Shown: positions 15,647 to 24,417 of the stretch, piece after piece
Numbering within the stretch: position 1 is the stretch's first letter
Layout: each line of letters begins with the position of its first letter
Source: an uncultured Muribaculaceae bacterium
GTDB taxonomy: Bacteria; Bacteroidota; Bacteroidia; Bacteroidales; Muribaculaceae
Direction of reading: 5' to 3'
DNA length: 64,000 bases
Assembly (NCBI GenBank): GCA_910576775.1
Contig: CAJTJV010000001.1
Coordinates: forward strand, 124,001 to 188,000
Position numbers and translations under genes: made by a program
The notes under the pieces: generated by a model
Seen by the model: only the letters and a program-made list of their open reading frames with translations
The model's database searches: none
Told to the model about the DNA's origin: nothing

Positions 15647-17656
15647 TTAAATCAGACATACTACTGTAATGGCTCCGAGAGCAAGAACGCCGATAAGGTA
15701 ATACCATACGTACATCTGAATCTGTCCGGACTGCAGAGGCTTGATGGCGTCGGACGCCTTGTTTGTGATAACGGCGAAAGAGTCCATCGTTCCGTCAATT
15801 ATATGACGGTCGAACCAGGCCAACGGGCGGCAGATGCATCCGAAGATTATGCGATGGGTAATGAACATGTAAAGTTCATCCCAGTAGAAGCGGTGGTAGC
15901 ACCAGTCCCAAAGAGCGGGGACTGCGTTTTTGAATTTTTCGGGAAGCTTGTTTTCCTTTCTGTACATTACCGCAGCCATAGCGATGCCGACAACGGCGAT
16001 AATAAGGCTGACAGTAGCTACATTCCAGTTGAAATGCTCCATAAAGTCATAAGGGTGGCCGTTCCAGCTTACAAGTTCACCGAAAGGTATGAAACCTGCG
16101 ACACATGAAATTGCGGCAAGGATAATAAGCGGCAACGACATTGTCCAAGGCTGGTCGTGGGGCGCATGGTGTCCTTCGGGTACTTTATGTTCCTTCCACC
16201 AGAAAATAAGGAAATAGAGACGGAACATATAGAATGCTGTGAGACCTGCCACCATCGACATCCAGAGGTAAGCTACCCAATCATATCCCATGCAGGAACT
16301 CAAAATCTCGTCTTTGGAGAAGAAACCCGAGAAAGGAATGATACCCGCTATAGCAAGACACCCTATTAAGAATGTTATGTGGGTAATCGGCATGTGCTTG
16401 CGCAGGCCATGCATTGCTGTGTAGTCGTTCGAGCCGATTGCATGAATAAGGGCGCCGGCACCGAGGAAGAGCAAGGCCTTGAACATTGCATGCGTGAACA
16501 GATGGAACATGGAAGCCATGTATCCGAGACCTTCATGTATTTCAGGACGGGCAACGCCAAGCGAAACCATCATGAATGCAATCTGCGATATTGTCGAGAA
16601 GGCGAGCACACGCTTGATATCTATCTGTGTGCATGCAACCATTGCCGCATAGAATGCCGTGATAGCACCGACTACCGTGATGATCACAAGCGCGCTGTTC
16701 TCCATCAGGTAAAGCGGGAAGAGACGGGCAACGAGATATACACCGGCGACAACCATTGTTGCAGCATGGATAAGTGCCGATACGGGAGTCGGACCTTCCA
16801 TAGCGTCGGGAAGCCAGATATGAAGTGGCAGCATCGCTGATTTACCCATACCGCCCATGAAGATGAGCACCAGAGCCCAGGTAAGAACCGAGGCGCCCAT
16901 AAATGTGGGAGCTGCACTGTTCTCGAAGATACTGCGGACACCGATGGCAGTGTTGATGTCAACCTGACTTACATTGGCAAGACCGTCAACCGGCACCGAG
17001 GTAAGTTCGGTGAAATTGAAGGTTCCGGTATAATAGGAAAGAATCAGAATACCGATAAGGAAACCGAGATCGGCGAAGCGGGTAACGATGAACGCTTTCT
17101 TCGATGCGGACACTGCCGACGGCTTGATATAGTAGAAACCGATAAGCAGGTAGGACGATGCACCCACAAGTTCCCAGAAAATATACATCTGGAAGATGTT
17201 GGAAGCGACCACCAGACCGAGCATGGAAAAACTGAACAGGCTCAAGAAAGCATAGAAGCGCTGGAAGCCATGTTCATACACACCGTGGTGATCGCGCATA
17301 TAACCGAGGCTATATAGATGCACCATGAAAGAGATTGTAGTGATAACCACAAGCATCATGGCTGAAATCGGGTCGAGGAAGAATCCGATCTTTATTGCAA
17401 GACTGTCGGTGAACTGCAACCATGTCTGGTCGAAAACCATGTACTGGAGACGCTCTCCGGCAGCATTTACAAATTCAGGCGCTCCGCTGAAGAAATAAAG
17501 ATAAGCGGTATAATAGGACAGCAGCAGGACTGTACCCATGCCGAGCGTACCGAGCACACCCGCAAGCTTATGCGTCATTTTCATTCCCAGCAGCCCCAGG
17601 AACAAGAACATGAACAAGGGGATGCTCAGAATCAATATTGGTAATGTGACATCCAT
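15647..17656 (-). CDS. nuoL: NADH-quinone oxidoreductase subunit L
   Basis: This 669-residue protein is the largest antiporter-like subunit. Conserved segments include SAMLPLHIWLPDAMEGPTPV and SALIHAATMVVAGVYLVARL, and AGIIPFSGFFSKDEILSS. A C-terminal region with further hydrophobic stretches would form the long lateral helix that runs along the membrane arm. It starts 5 bases after the nuoK stop. Confidence 0.96.
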   Translation of the reverse strand: MDVTLPILILSIPLFMFLFLGLLGMKMTHKLAGVLGTLGMGTVLLLSYYTAYLYFFSGAPEFVNAAGERLQYMVFDQTWLQFTDSLAIKIGFFLDPISAMMLVVITTISFMVHLYSLGYMRDHHGVYEHGFQRFYAFLSLFSFSMLGLVVASNIFQMYIFWELVGASSYLLIGFYYIKPSAVSASKKAFIVTRFADLGFLIGILILSYYTGTFNFTELTSVPVDGLANVSQVDINTAIGVRSIFENSAAPTFMGASVLTWALVLIFMGGMGKSAMLPLHIWLPDAMEGPTPVSALIHAATMVVAGVYLVARLFPLYLMENSALVIITVVGAITAFYAAMVACTQIDIKRVLAFSTISQIAFMMVSLGVARPEIHEGLGYMASMFHLFTHAMFKALLFLGAGALIHAIGSNDYTAMHGLRKHMPITHITFLIGCLAIAGIIPFSGFFSKDEILSSCMGYDWVAYLWMSMVAGLTAFYMFRLYFLIFWWKEHKVPEGHHAPHDQPWTMSLPLIILAAISCVAGFIPFGELVSWNGHPYDFMEHFNWNVATVSLIIAVVGIAMAAVMYRKENKLPEKFKNAVPALWDWCYHRFYWDELYMFITHRIIFGCICRPLAWFDRHIIDGTMDSFAVITNKASDAIKPLQSGQIQMYVWYYLIGVLALGAITVVCLI

Positions 17657-17661
17657 AGTGC

Positions 17662-17973
17662 TTAGAATTTCATTTCGTTAAGTGAGCGGACGTCAATATT
17701 GCGGACGGCTCTGAAGATGTTGATTATAATCGCAATTGCAAGAGCTGTTTCAGCTGCTGCGATGGCAATTGCAAAAAGAGTGAAGAACATACCTTCGAGC
17801 TGCTCCGGAAAGAGAAAACGATTGAACACGACAAAATTTATATCCACCGCGTTCAGCATCAGCTCAAGCGATATGAGCATTGCAATCATGTTTTTGCGGG
17901 TAATGAAACCATAGACGCCGCAGCAGAACATGAACAATGCCGGCAAGAGATAATATATAGCTGTAATTTCCAT
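17662..17973 (-). CDS. nuoK: NADH-quinone oxidoreductase subunit K
   Basis: This 103-residue protein has three transmembrane helices. The core is FITRKNMIAMLISLELMLNAV, with the membrane glutamate needed for ion translocation. ATG at 17973 (MEITAIYY) is chosen over an upstream in-frame TTG at 17982, because it gives the usual NuoK length and leaves a 5-base gap to the nuoJ stop. Confidence 0.95.
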   Translation of the reverse strand: MEITAIYYLLPALFMFCCGVYGFITRKNMIAMLISLELMLNAVDINFVVFNRFLFPEQLEGMFFTLFAIAIAAAETALAIAIIINIFRAVRNIDVRSLNEMKF

Positions 17974-17978
17974 AATTG

Positions 17979-18494
17979 TCAACGTTTACGGGCTATTACT
18001 ACACCACCGATGATACATGCCAGCAACAGAACACTGACTGCCTCGAACGGCAGTAGATACTGTCCGGCGCCTGTACCCATAAGAGTAGACCCGATGGTCT
18101 GCATGTCGGGGGTATCCATTTCAGGCTTTTGTGCGAAAGCCACAGCGCAACGGCTTACAAGAGCGTAACCGGCCACGCATAGAGTTGCCACGGCTGCAAT
18201 ACCGCCAAGAACGCGCGAACGGGAGGTAAGGCGCTCGGTATTATCGCCGGGACGCGAGGTAAGGAGGATGGCGAAAACGAACAACACTACGATACCGCCT
18301 GCATAAACAGCAATCTGCACGGCGCCGAGAAATTCATAGTCAAGCATGAAATATACCACAGCGGCGGCAAAAAGCGTAAACAGCAGATAGGTGGCGGCTC
18401 GGAGTATCTTGCGGGTAGTGACAGCCATCACCGAGAATACTATCATCGACAGAGCGACGATAAAATACAAGATTATACTTCCTACTGATTCCAT
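17979..18494 (-). CDS. nuoJ: NADH-quinone oxidoreductase subunit J
   Basis: This 171-residue protein has five predicted helices. The family pattern is YLLFTLFAAAVVYFMLDYEFLG and AVQIAVYAGGIVVLFVFAIL, including the pi-bulge helix with AGGI. The length is normal. It follows nuoI by 6 bases and precedes nuoK, the usual order I-J-K. Confidence 0.95.
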   Translation of the reverse strand: MESVGSIILYFIVALSMIVFSVMAVTTRKILRAATYLLFTLFAAAVVYFMLDYEFLGAVQIAVYAGGIVVLFVFAILLTSRPGDNTERLTSRSRVLGGIAAVATLCVAGYALVSRCAVAFAQKPEMDTPDMQTIGSTLMGTGAGQYLLPFEAVSVLLLACIIGGVVIARKR

Positions 18495-18500
18495 ATCGGT

Positions 18501-19103
18501 TTATTTATTTTCATCTGATTGAGGCTTGGGAGCTTCGGCGGCATCCTTGGTGGCCTTGGCTGCGGCAGCCTTTGCTTTGGCCTCTGCTATCTTGGCCTGA
18601 CGTTCGGCTTCAATCTTGGCGAGCTGTTCGGGTGTCGGTTCCGGTTCTTCTTTCTCGGGAAGATAATTGAGCTGCTTTAGAAGCTTGTCGCGTGTGAATA
18701 CCGCCTGCTCAAAGTCGTTGTTGAACTTGATTGCATCTGTCGGACAATTCGTAACGCAAAGCTGGCAGAATGTGCAGCTGCCGAGGTCATAAAAATATTT
18801 TACAAGTTTCTTTTTCTTTGTGCCGGCCATTGTTGTCACCATCTTCGATTCAATAGAGATGGTGCCGTTGGGACAATTGCGTTCGCAGTTGCCACAGGCG
18901 ATACACTTGTGGTTTCCGTCGGCGTCATAGTCAAAGACCAACTGGGCGCGGAAACGGTCGGGCCACTTGTGCTCGGTACGGTTTTCGGGATAGCACTCGG
19001 TAATTTTAGGAGTTACAAACTCCTTGCCGGTAACCTTCAGTCCTTTCAGAAGACTGAGTATTCCGGTGCCTAATGATGAAAAGTATTCTGATACACTACC
19101 CAT
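18501..19103 (-). CDS. nuoI: NADH-quinone oxidoreductase subunit I, 2[4Fe-4S] protein
   Basis: This 200-residue protein carries the two tetranuclear clusters N6a and N6b through the motifs CIACGNCERNCP and CTFCQLCVTNCP. It passes electrons toward NuoB and quinone. The last 45 residues are an Ala/Lys/Glu-rich low-complexity tail (EAKAKAAAAKATKDAAEAPK) longer than in model enzymes. It is the first gene after the ATP synthase block, separated from atpG by 49 bases with no hairpin or recognisable promoter. That supports read-through from the atp genes. Confidence 0.95.
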   Translation of the reverse strand: MGSVSEYFSSLGTGILSLLKGLKVTGKEFVTPKITECYPENRTEHKWPDRFRAQLVFDYDADGNHKCIACGNCERNCPNGTISIESKMVTTMAGTKKKKLVKYFYDLGSCTFCQLCVTNCPTDAIKFNNDFEQAVFTRDKLLKQLNYLPEKEEPEPTPEQLAKIEAERQAKIAEAKAKAAAAKATKDAAEAPKPQSDENK

Positions 19104-19152
19104 TACGTGGTGATATATTGATTTTTACTTTTGAGGGTTCATATAATGGACG

Positions 19153-20043
19153 TCAGTCGCGTTTTTGGCCGCCCACAATGTCGAGGAGTTCGGTCGTAAT
19201 GCTCTGCTGGCGCAGTTTGTTATATTCGAGTTGAAGTTGTTCGAGAAGCTTCTGGGCGTTGTCGTTCGCACTCTGCATAGCCATCACGCGTGCAGCCTGC
19301 TCGGAGGCGCGGTTCTGCGCGAAAGCCTCCTGCATCTGCGACAACAGATACATCGGGAGTACCGTACGGAATATCGTTGTGGCGTCAGGTTCGAAAAGGT
19401 AAGGTCGCCCGCTACCTTGGCTATTCTGCGAGAGTTCGTCGGACGATATGGGGAGATAAGCCGACGACTGGAATCTCTGGCGCCCCGCAGTATAGAAATG
19501 GACATACTGCAGAAGCACCATATCGATTTCTCCACCGGAAAAACGGCCTTCGAGTGTTCTGGCAAAATTCTTTACAGACTCGCCATCGCTTTTGGAATCG
19601 ACCCCTACCGCCGGCGATACTGTAAGATATGGATCGGAGGCGGCGATTTTCGCTGTAGCGCGCTCTATTTTCTTACCCACCGTTATAAGCTCGATTCTCA
19701 CATTCTGTCCGAAACGTTGACGCAAATCATCAAGAGTGCCAAGGGTCCCCTTGAATATATTTACGTTATATGCTCCGCAAAGACCGTCGTCGCTGCCGAG
19801 CACCACCACAGCCACGCTTTTCACCTGCTGGCGCGGAACTGTCAGCGGGGAACTGACAGCGGCGTCGGAACTCAACAGGTTGCCGATAATCGTCTGCACA
19901 CATTCACGGAACGGATGCAGACGCTTGACAATAGCTTCGGCTTTATGCATTTTTGCCGAAGATATCATCTTCATAGCACCCGTAATCTTCTCGGATGATG
20001 CTACTGAGCCTATACGGCCTTTAAGTTCGCGTAATGTTGCCAT
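19153..20043 (-). CDS. atpG: ATP synthase gamma subunit
   Basis: This 296-residue central-stalk subunit begins with ATLRELKGRIGSVASSEKIT and has the typical MKMISSAKMHKAE N-terminal helix. It ends with the rotor helix NKLRQQSITTELLDIVGG, which is strongly conserved. The length is normal. It is the last gene of the atp block, 27 bases after atpA, and is followed by nuoI instead of a terminator. Confidence 0.96.
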   Translation of the reverse strand: MATLRELKGRIGSVASSEKITGAMKMISSAKMHKAEAIVKRLHPFRECVQTIIGNLLSSDAAVSSPLTVPRQQVKSVAVVVLGSDDGLCGAYNVNIFKGTLGTLDDLRQRFGQNVRIELITVGKKIERATAKIAASDPYLTVSPAVGVDSKSDGESVKNFARTLEGRFSGGEIDMVLLQYVHFYTAGRQRFQSSAYLPISSDELSQNSQGSGRPYLFEPDATTIFRTVLPMYLLSQMQEAFAQNRASEQAARVMAMQSANDNAQKLLEQLQLEYNKLRQQSITTELLDIVGGQKRD

Positions 20044-20070
20044 GACTGCGTGTGTTCGTTAACGTGGGGA

Positions 20071-21645
20071 CTAAACGTTGAATCGCGCTGCCACATCGGC
20101 GGCAGCCGCCTTGATTTTTTCTGCCATCGCGTCGGTAAGCTGACCTTTTGCAAGGTCGGCGAGCACATCCTCGTATTTGGCATGCATAAGCTGAAGGAAC
20201 TGCTTCTCAAACTCTGCCACCTTTTCGATAGGCACTGCTTCGAGAAGACCGTTCACACCGCAGTAGATAACTGCGATTTCCTCTTCTACCGGCATCGGAC
20301 GGTACTGGGGCTGGATAAGAAGGCGTTCATTCTTTCTACCCTTGTCGATAACACGGGCTGTAACGACATCCATATCACCGCCAAATTTCGTAAAGGCCTC
20401 GAGTTCGCGGAACTGTGCCTGATCAATCTTCAGTGTTCCGGCGACTTTCTTCATGGACTTAACCTGAGCGGAACCACCTACACGCGACACTGAGATACCG
20501 ACATTGATTGCCGGACGGATACCACGGTTGAAAAGTGCTGTCTCAAGGAAAATCTGTCCGTCGGTAATAGAAATTACGTTGGTAGGAATATATGCCGAAA
20601 CGTCACCGGCCTGAGTCTCGATGATAGGGAGCGCGGTGAGCGAACCGCCGGCCTTCATGATAGGTTTGAGAGCCGCGGGAAGGTCGTTCATCTGAGAGGC
20701 CACTTCCTGATTGTCTATAATCTTGGCGGCACGCTCGAGCAGACGGCTGTGCAGATAGAAGATATCACCGGGATATGCCTCGCGGCCGGAAGGACGCTTG
20801 AGGATAAGCGACACCTCGCGGTATGCCACAGCCTGCTTGGAAAGATCGTCATAAACGATGAGGGCGTCGCGACCGGTATCGCGGAAGAACTCGCCGATAG
20901 CAACACCTGCGAAAGGCGCGAAATAGCGCATAGCGGCTGATTCCGATGCCGTTGCAGCAACGACTACGGTATAATCGAGGGCGCCGTGCTGACGTAGAGT
21001 ATCGACAAGAGCGGCGACCGACGATGCTTTCTGGCCGATAGCCACATAAATACAATATACAGGCTTGCCTTGCTCGTATGCTTTGCGTTGGTTGATGATT
21101 GTGTCGATGGCGATAGCCGTCTTTCCGATCTGACGGTCGCCGATAATAAGCTCGCGCTGGCCACGACCTATAGGCACCATTGAGTCAATAGCCTTAAGAC
21201 CCGTCTGCAGAGGCTGCTTTACGGGCTGACGGTATATAACACCGGGAGCCTTGCGTTCAAGGGGTAGACGGATAAGGTCGCCGCCAACGGGGCCGCGGCC
21301 ATCGATAGGTTCGCCGAGGATATTGATAACACGACCCAGCAAGCCTTCTCCGACGGGAATCGAAGCGATTTCGCCGGTGCGGCGCACTGTCATGTTCTCG
21401 GTAACCTTGTTGACGTCGTTGAGAAGAATGACGCCGACATTGCTTTCCTCCAGGTTCATGGCCACGCCTTTGACGCCGTTTTCGAATTCAACGAGCTCGT
21501 TGGCGCCGACGTTGTCGAGGCCGTAGACGTGAGCGACACCGTCGCCTACTTCAAGGACGGTGCCCACTTCCTCGAAAGCCACCTTGGAGTTGATGTTTTC
21601 GAGTTGCTGTTTCAATACCTGTGAAATCTCGCTGGGATTTATCAT
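20071..21645 (-). CDS. atpA: ATP synthase alpha subunit
   Basis: This 524-residue F1 subunit has the P-loop GDRQIGKTAIAIDTIINQ and the alpha-subunit signature around PAINVGISVSRVGG, with the structural arginine. It forms the hexamer with beta and holds the non-catalytic nucleotide sites. The N-terminal MINPSEISQVLKQQLEN anchors the delta subunit. The atpH gene precedes it by 29 bases. Confidence 0.97.
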   Translation of the reverse strand: MINPSEISQVLKQQLENINSKVAFEEVGTVLEVGDGVAHVYGLDNVGANELVEFENGVKGVAMNLEESNVGVILLNDVNKVTENMTVRRTGEIASIPVGEGLLGRVINILGEPIDGRGPVGGDLIRLPLERKAPGVIYRQPVKQPLQTGLKAIDSMVPIGRGQRELIIGDRQIGKTAIAIDTIINQRKAYEQGKPVYCIYVAIGQKASSVAALVDTLRQHGALDYTVVVAATASESAAMRYFAPFAGVAIGEFFRDTGRDALIVYDDLSKQAVAYREVSLILKRPSGREAYPGDIFYLHSRLLERAAKIIDNQEVASQMNDLPAALKPIMKAGGSLTALPIIETQAGDVSAYIPTNVISITDGQIFLETALFNRGIRPAINVGISVSRVGGSAQVKSMKKVAGTLKIDQAQFRELEAFTKFGGDMDVVTARVIDKGRKNERLLIQPQYRPMPVEEEIAVIYCGVNGLLEAVPIEKVAEFEKQFLQLMHAKYEDVLADLAKGQLTDAMAEKIKAAAADVAARFNV

Positions 21646-21674
21646 TGTGCGGAATGCTTGCTGAAGGTTTGTAG

Positions 21675-22226
21675 TTATTTGACCAGACTAAGGCGCAATT
21701 TTTTTAGTTCATTGCTGACGGAAGCGTCAAGACGCTCCGAATTGACTGTGACGGTAAAACCGCCGATAAGGGATGGATCGACAGAATAGTCGAATTCCAT
21801 GGAGCCTTTGCCGATATGGTTGGAGACAATAGATTCCAGACGCTTGCGTTCGGCTTCCCCCATAGGAGCGGCACTGCATATCTCGACCTTATATATTCCG
21901 TGTTTGAGACGATATAGGCCGATAAAGGCTATTGCAATATCACGGGCAATGTCCATACGGTCGTTCTCTGTCAATAGAGTGAGAAAGTCCTCGAATGTCT
22001 TGTCCGGAGCAACTCCGTCACTGCCGTAGACGGCCGTCAGAATAAGCTTTTTCTTATCGTCAGGAGTAACGAAAGGATTGGCAACCGTGGCGCAGAGACC
22101 GGGGGTGCCGGCAAAAGCCGCGCGGAGGCGCTCCATAAGAACATAAAGAGTGTCATTGTCATGACGATCCTCCCCTACCTCATATAGAGCTTTTGCATAA
22201 CGGCGTGGAATCAGACCTTGATCCAT
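21675..22226 (-). CDS. atpH: ATP synthase delta subunit
   Basis: This 183-residue peripheral-stalk protein starts with PRRYAKALYEVGEDR and ends with the conserved region VDPSLIGGFTVTVNSERLDASVSNEL. It links F1 alpha to the b-subunit dimer. The length is normal. It starts 6 bases after atpF, consistent with tight translation coupling in the operon. Confidence 0.95.
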   Translation of the reverse strand: MDQGLIPRRYAKALYEVGEDRHDNDTLYVLMERLRAAFAGTPGLCATVANPFVTPDDKKKLILTAVYGSDGVAPDKTFEDFLTLLTENDRMDIARDIAIAFIGLYRLKHGIYKVEICSAAPMGEAERKRLESIVSNHIGKGSMEFDYSVDPSLIGGFTVTVNSERLDASVSNELKKLRLSLVK

Positions 22227-22232
22227 AATGCG

Positions 22233-22730
22233 TCACTTGGAGTTTTCAATCTCATCGAGCAGGGAGTTCACGAGCTTGTCCTGAGCCTTGTCCTGCTGCA
22301 TCTGATTATGTACAATCTTGCCTGCAATTTCAAGAGCGAACTCGCTCACCTGATTACGGAACTGAGCCTGGGCTTCTTTCTGCTGTTGTGCAATCTGCAC
22401 CTTGGCGTTTTCCATAACCTTCTGGGCTTCGACCTGTGCGGCCGAGCGGGCTTGCTCTATAATTTGCGTCTTCATCTTGTCGGCCTCGCGCAGTATGTCT
22501 GCCTGCTGGCGACGGGCGTCGTTGAGAAAACTCTGAGCTTCCTCCTTGGCGTTATCGAGCTGCGCTTTGGCTTGCTGGGCGTATTCCACCCCCTTGTCGA
22601 TGAGGTCGGCTCGACTGTCTACACTTTTAAGGATGACAGGCCAGGCAAACTTCCATAATGCGAGGAAGAGGATGCCGAAAGCGATGAACATCCAGAAAAC
22701 AAGACCGAAATCGGGCGTGAATAGTTCCAT
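22233..22730 (-). CDS. atpF: ATP synthase subunit b
   Basis: This 165-residue protein has one N-terminal membrane helix (GLVFWMFIAFGILFLALWKF) followed by a long charged helix rich in Ala, Gln, Glu and Lys, the stator coiled coil. Only one b gene is present, so the stalk is probably a homodimer. It lies between atpE (24 bases) and atpH (6 bases). Confidence 0.95.
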   Translation of the reverse strand: MELFTPDFGLVFWMFIAFGILFLALWKFAWPVILKSVDSRADLIDKGVEYAQQAKAQLDNAKEEAQSFLNDARRQQADILREADKMKTQIIEQARSAAQVEAQKVMENAKVQIAQQQKEAQAQFRNQVSEFALEIAGKIVHNQMQQDKAQDKLVNSLLDEIENSK

Positions 22731-22754
22731 TTAAAGGGCCTGTAAATTCGATTA

Positions 22755-22997
22755 TTAGAGGAAGAGGCAGAGTGCGCAGACAATAACTGCGAAAAGAGCA
22801 ACACCTTCGACAAGGGCAGCGATTACAATCATGTTGCTTCGGATGTCGCCGGCAGCTTCGGGCTGGCGTGCGATGGCTTCCATTGCGGACGCACCGATTT
22901 TACCGATACCGATACCTGCGCCGATGGCTGCGATGGCAGCGCCGATGCTGGCGCCGAGTCCCAGAACGGGAGAGATTGCTGCTAAAAGTCCTAACAT
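22755..22997 (-). CDS. atpE: ATP synthase subunit c
   Basis: This 80-residue hairpin of two helices has the GxG-rich first helix GAGIGIGKIG, the polar loop RQP (residues 44-46), and the ion-binding carboxylate Glu64 in ALVEGVALF. Helix 1 lacks the glutamine, and helix 2 lacks the Ser/Thr after the glutamate, that mark sodium-binding c-rings. The ring is therefore predicted to use protons. It has the usual place between atpB and atpF. Confidence 0.95.
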   Translation of the reverse strand: MLGLLAAISPVLGLGASIGAAIAAIGAGIGIGKIGASAMEAIARQPEAAGDIRSNMIVIAALVEGVALFAVIVCALCLFL

Positions 22998-23033
22998 AAT
23001 GTTTTGGTTTATTTTGGTTTGTTTTTTATGTGA

Positions 23034-24155
23034 TTATACAAGCGTGTCTACGATTTCCTTGCCTATTTCTCCTTTATCCGCGGCATCTTCTTTCTCATGC
23101 TCGTGCTCATTGGCAAGACCTATGAAAATTGTAGAGAGCATGGTAAAAACATACGCCTGGATGAAACTTACAAGAACATCAATCAATAGCATGAATATTG
23201 AGAAAATAAGCGATACCACTGTAGCCGCACCACCCGCCGCCGGGCTTATAGCTGAAAAGATAAAAATCAGCAGAGTGAGCGTGATTACAATCATGTGGCC
23301 ACCCATCATATTGGCAAAAAGACGTATGGTAAGCGCCGCCGGCTTGGTAAACATACCGAAGATTTCAATGACAGGCATAATCGGCAGAGGGAACTTGAGC
23401 CACAACGGAACATCCGGCCAGAATATCTCTTTCCAATAATGCTTGTTGGCGAACATATTCGTCGCAATGAATGTACATATCGACAGCACAAGAGTGACTG
23501 CTATGTTGCCGGTAAGATTCGCGCCACCGGGGAATATCACTATAAGACCGAGCAGGTTCATAAACAGGATGAAGAAGAACACGGTCATCAGATAGGGTGC
23601 GAATTTACGTGCCGAAGGCCCGAGAATCGGCTTGACGACACCGTCGTAGACAAAAGTCACCGCCACCTCAAGAAAACCGAGTCCTTTGCGCGGAGCCTTA
23701 TAGGGATGATTCTTATGAAAACGTGCAAGCCATATCATCAGGCCCAACACAAGAAACACTGTTATGAAAAGGGCGCACACATTCTTTGTAATAGAGAAAT
23801 CCCACGGACGTTTTTCGCCTTCGGGAGTAAGTTCCACCACTTTCTCCTTATAGGGACTTTCCGGACCTGCAATCGCAAAGGTAACGCCTTTATCAGTATA
23901 TGTATGCCCGTGTTCGAGATGACTCGACGAAAAGCAGTGCAAGCCGTCGGATGCCCATACGATAACCGGCAGCGGTATGCGGTGATGATGGTCGAAGGGA
24001 ATTTCCCAGCCATAGCCGTCAAGCAGATGCTCGAACATTATCTCCTTGGGATTAATCGCGGCTGAAGCGCTGTCGGACGTTTCCGATGCATACGCCACAC
24101 TGCCGGAGACGGCTACAAGCAAAAGAAATATATAAAATTTAAGACGCTTCATCAT
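23034..24155 (-). CDS. atpB: ATP synthase subunit a
   Basis: This protein has about 373 residues from ATG 24155, with a second ATG directly after it at 24152. It has a signal-like N-terminus (KFYIFLLLVAVSGSVAYA) and a roughly 120-residue His-rich periplasmic segment before the six-helix core. That layout is characteristic of Bacteroidetes subunit a. The essential arginine lies in ALTIRLFANMMGGHM. The frame stays open to 24320, but that would overlap most of atpC, so the internal start is preferred. The acidic C-terminus (EHEHEKEDAADKGE) is in the cytoplasm. Confidence 0.92.
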   Translation of the reverse strand: MMKRLKFYIFLLLVAVSGSVAYASETSDSASAAINPKEIMFEHLLDGYGWEIPFDHHHRIPLPVIVWASDGLHCFSSSHLEHGHTYTDKGVTFAIAGPESPYKEKVVELTPEGEKRPWDFSITKNVCALFITVFLVLGLMIWLARFHKNHPYKAPRKGLGFLEVAVTFVYDGVVKPILGPSARKFAPYLMTVFFFILFMNLLGLIVIFPGGANLTGNIAVTLVLSICTFIATNMFANKHYWKEIFWPDVPLWLKFPLPIMPVIEIFGMFTKPAALTIRLFANMMGGHMIVITLTLLIFIFSAISPAAGGAATVVSLIFSIFMLLIDVLVSFIQAYVFTMLSTIFIGLANEHEHEKEDAADKGEIGKEIVDTLV

Positions 24156-24162
24156 TGCTTTA

Positions 24163-24399
24163 TTAATAGACACACACCGACACCACATTGCTGTCGACAT
24201 CAACGATTCCACCCGTAATACCGGTGACATTCTCAACTCCTGCCGTATCCAGATAATGAATATTACCGGCAGAGAGAGTTGCCAGAAGCGAGGCATGATT
24301 GTGCAGAACTGTAAACTCACCCATAGAACCGGGAAGCGTCACAGACTGCACGTCGCCGCTATATAGAATTTCTTCGGCAGATATGATTTTCAGTGTCAT
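24163..24399 (-). CDS. atpC: ATP synthase epsilon subunit (short form)
   Basis: This protein has only 78 residues, corresponding to the N-terminal beta-sandwich domain (LKIISAEEILYSGDVQSVTLPG, then GEFTVLHNHASLLATL). The C-terminal two-helix domain that regulates ATP hydrolysis in most bacteria is absent. Short epsilon subunits are usual in Bacteroidetes, so this is not a truncation artefact: a clear stop is followed within 7 bases by atpB. Regulation of hydrolysis must rely on something else. It starts 18 bases after atpD. Confidence 0.9.
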   Translation of the reverse strand: MTLKIISAEEILYSGDVQSVTLPGSMGEFTVLHNHASLLATLSAGNIHYLDTAGVENVTGITGGIVDVDSNVVSVCVY

Positions 24400-24417
24400 G
24401 GCTGGTTGGGACTAATC

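Noticed and set aside
17974..17982. TTG start giving a 106-residue NuoK overlapping nuoJ by 4 bases
   Set aside because: The ATG at 17973 gives the normal NuoK length and avoids a rare start codon.
24156..24320. Upstream extension of the atpB frame
   Set aside because: It would overlap most of atpC and lose the signal-like N-terminus beginning at 24155.
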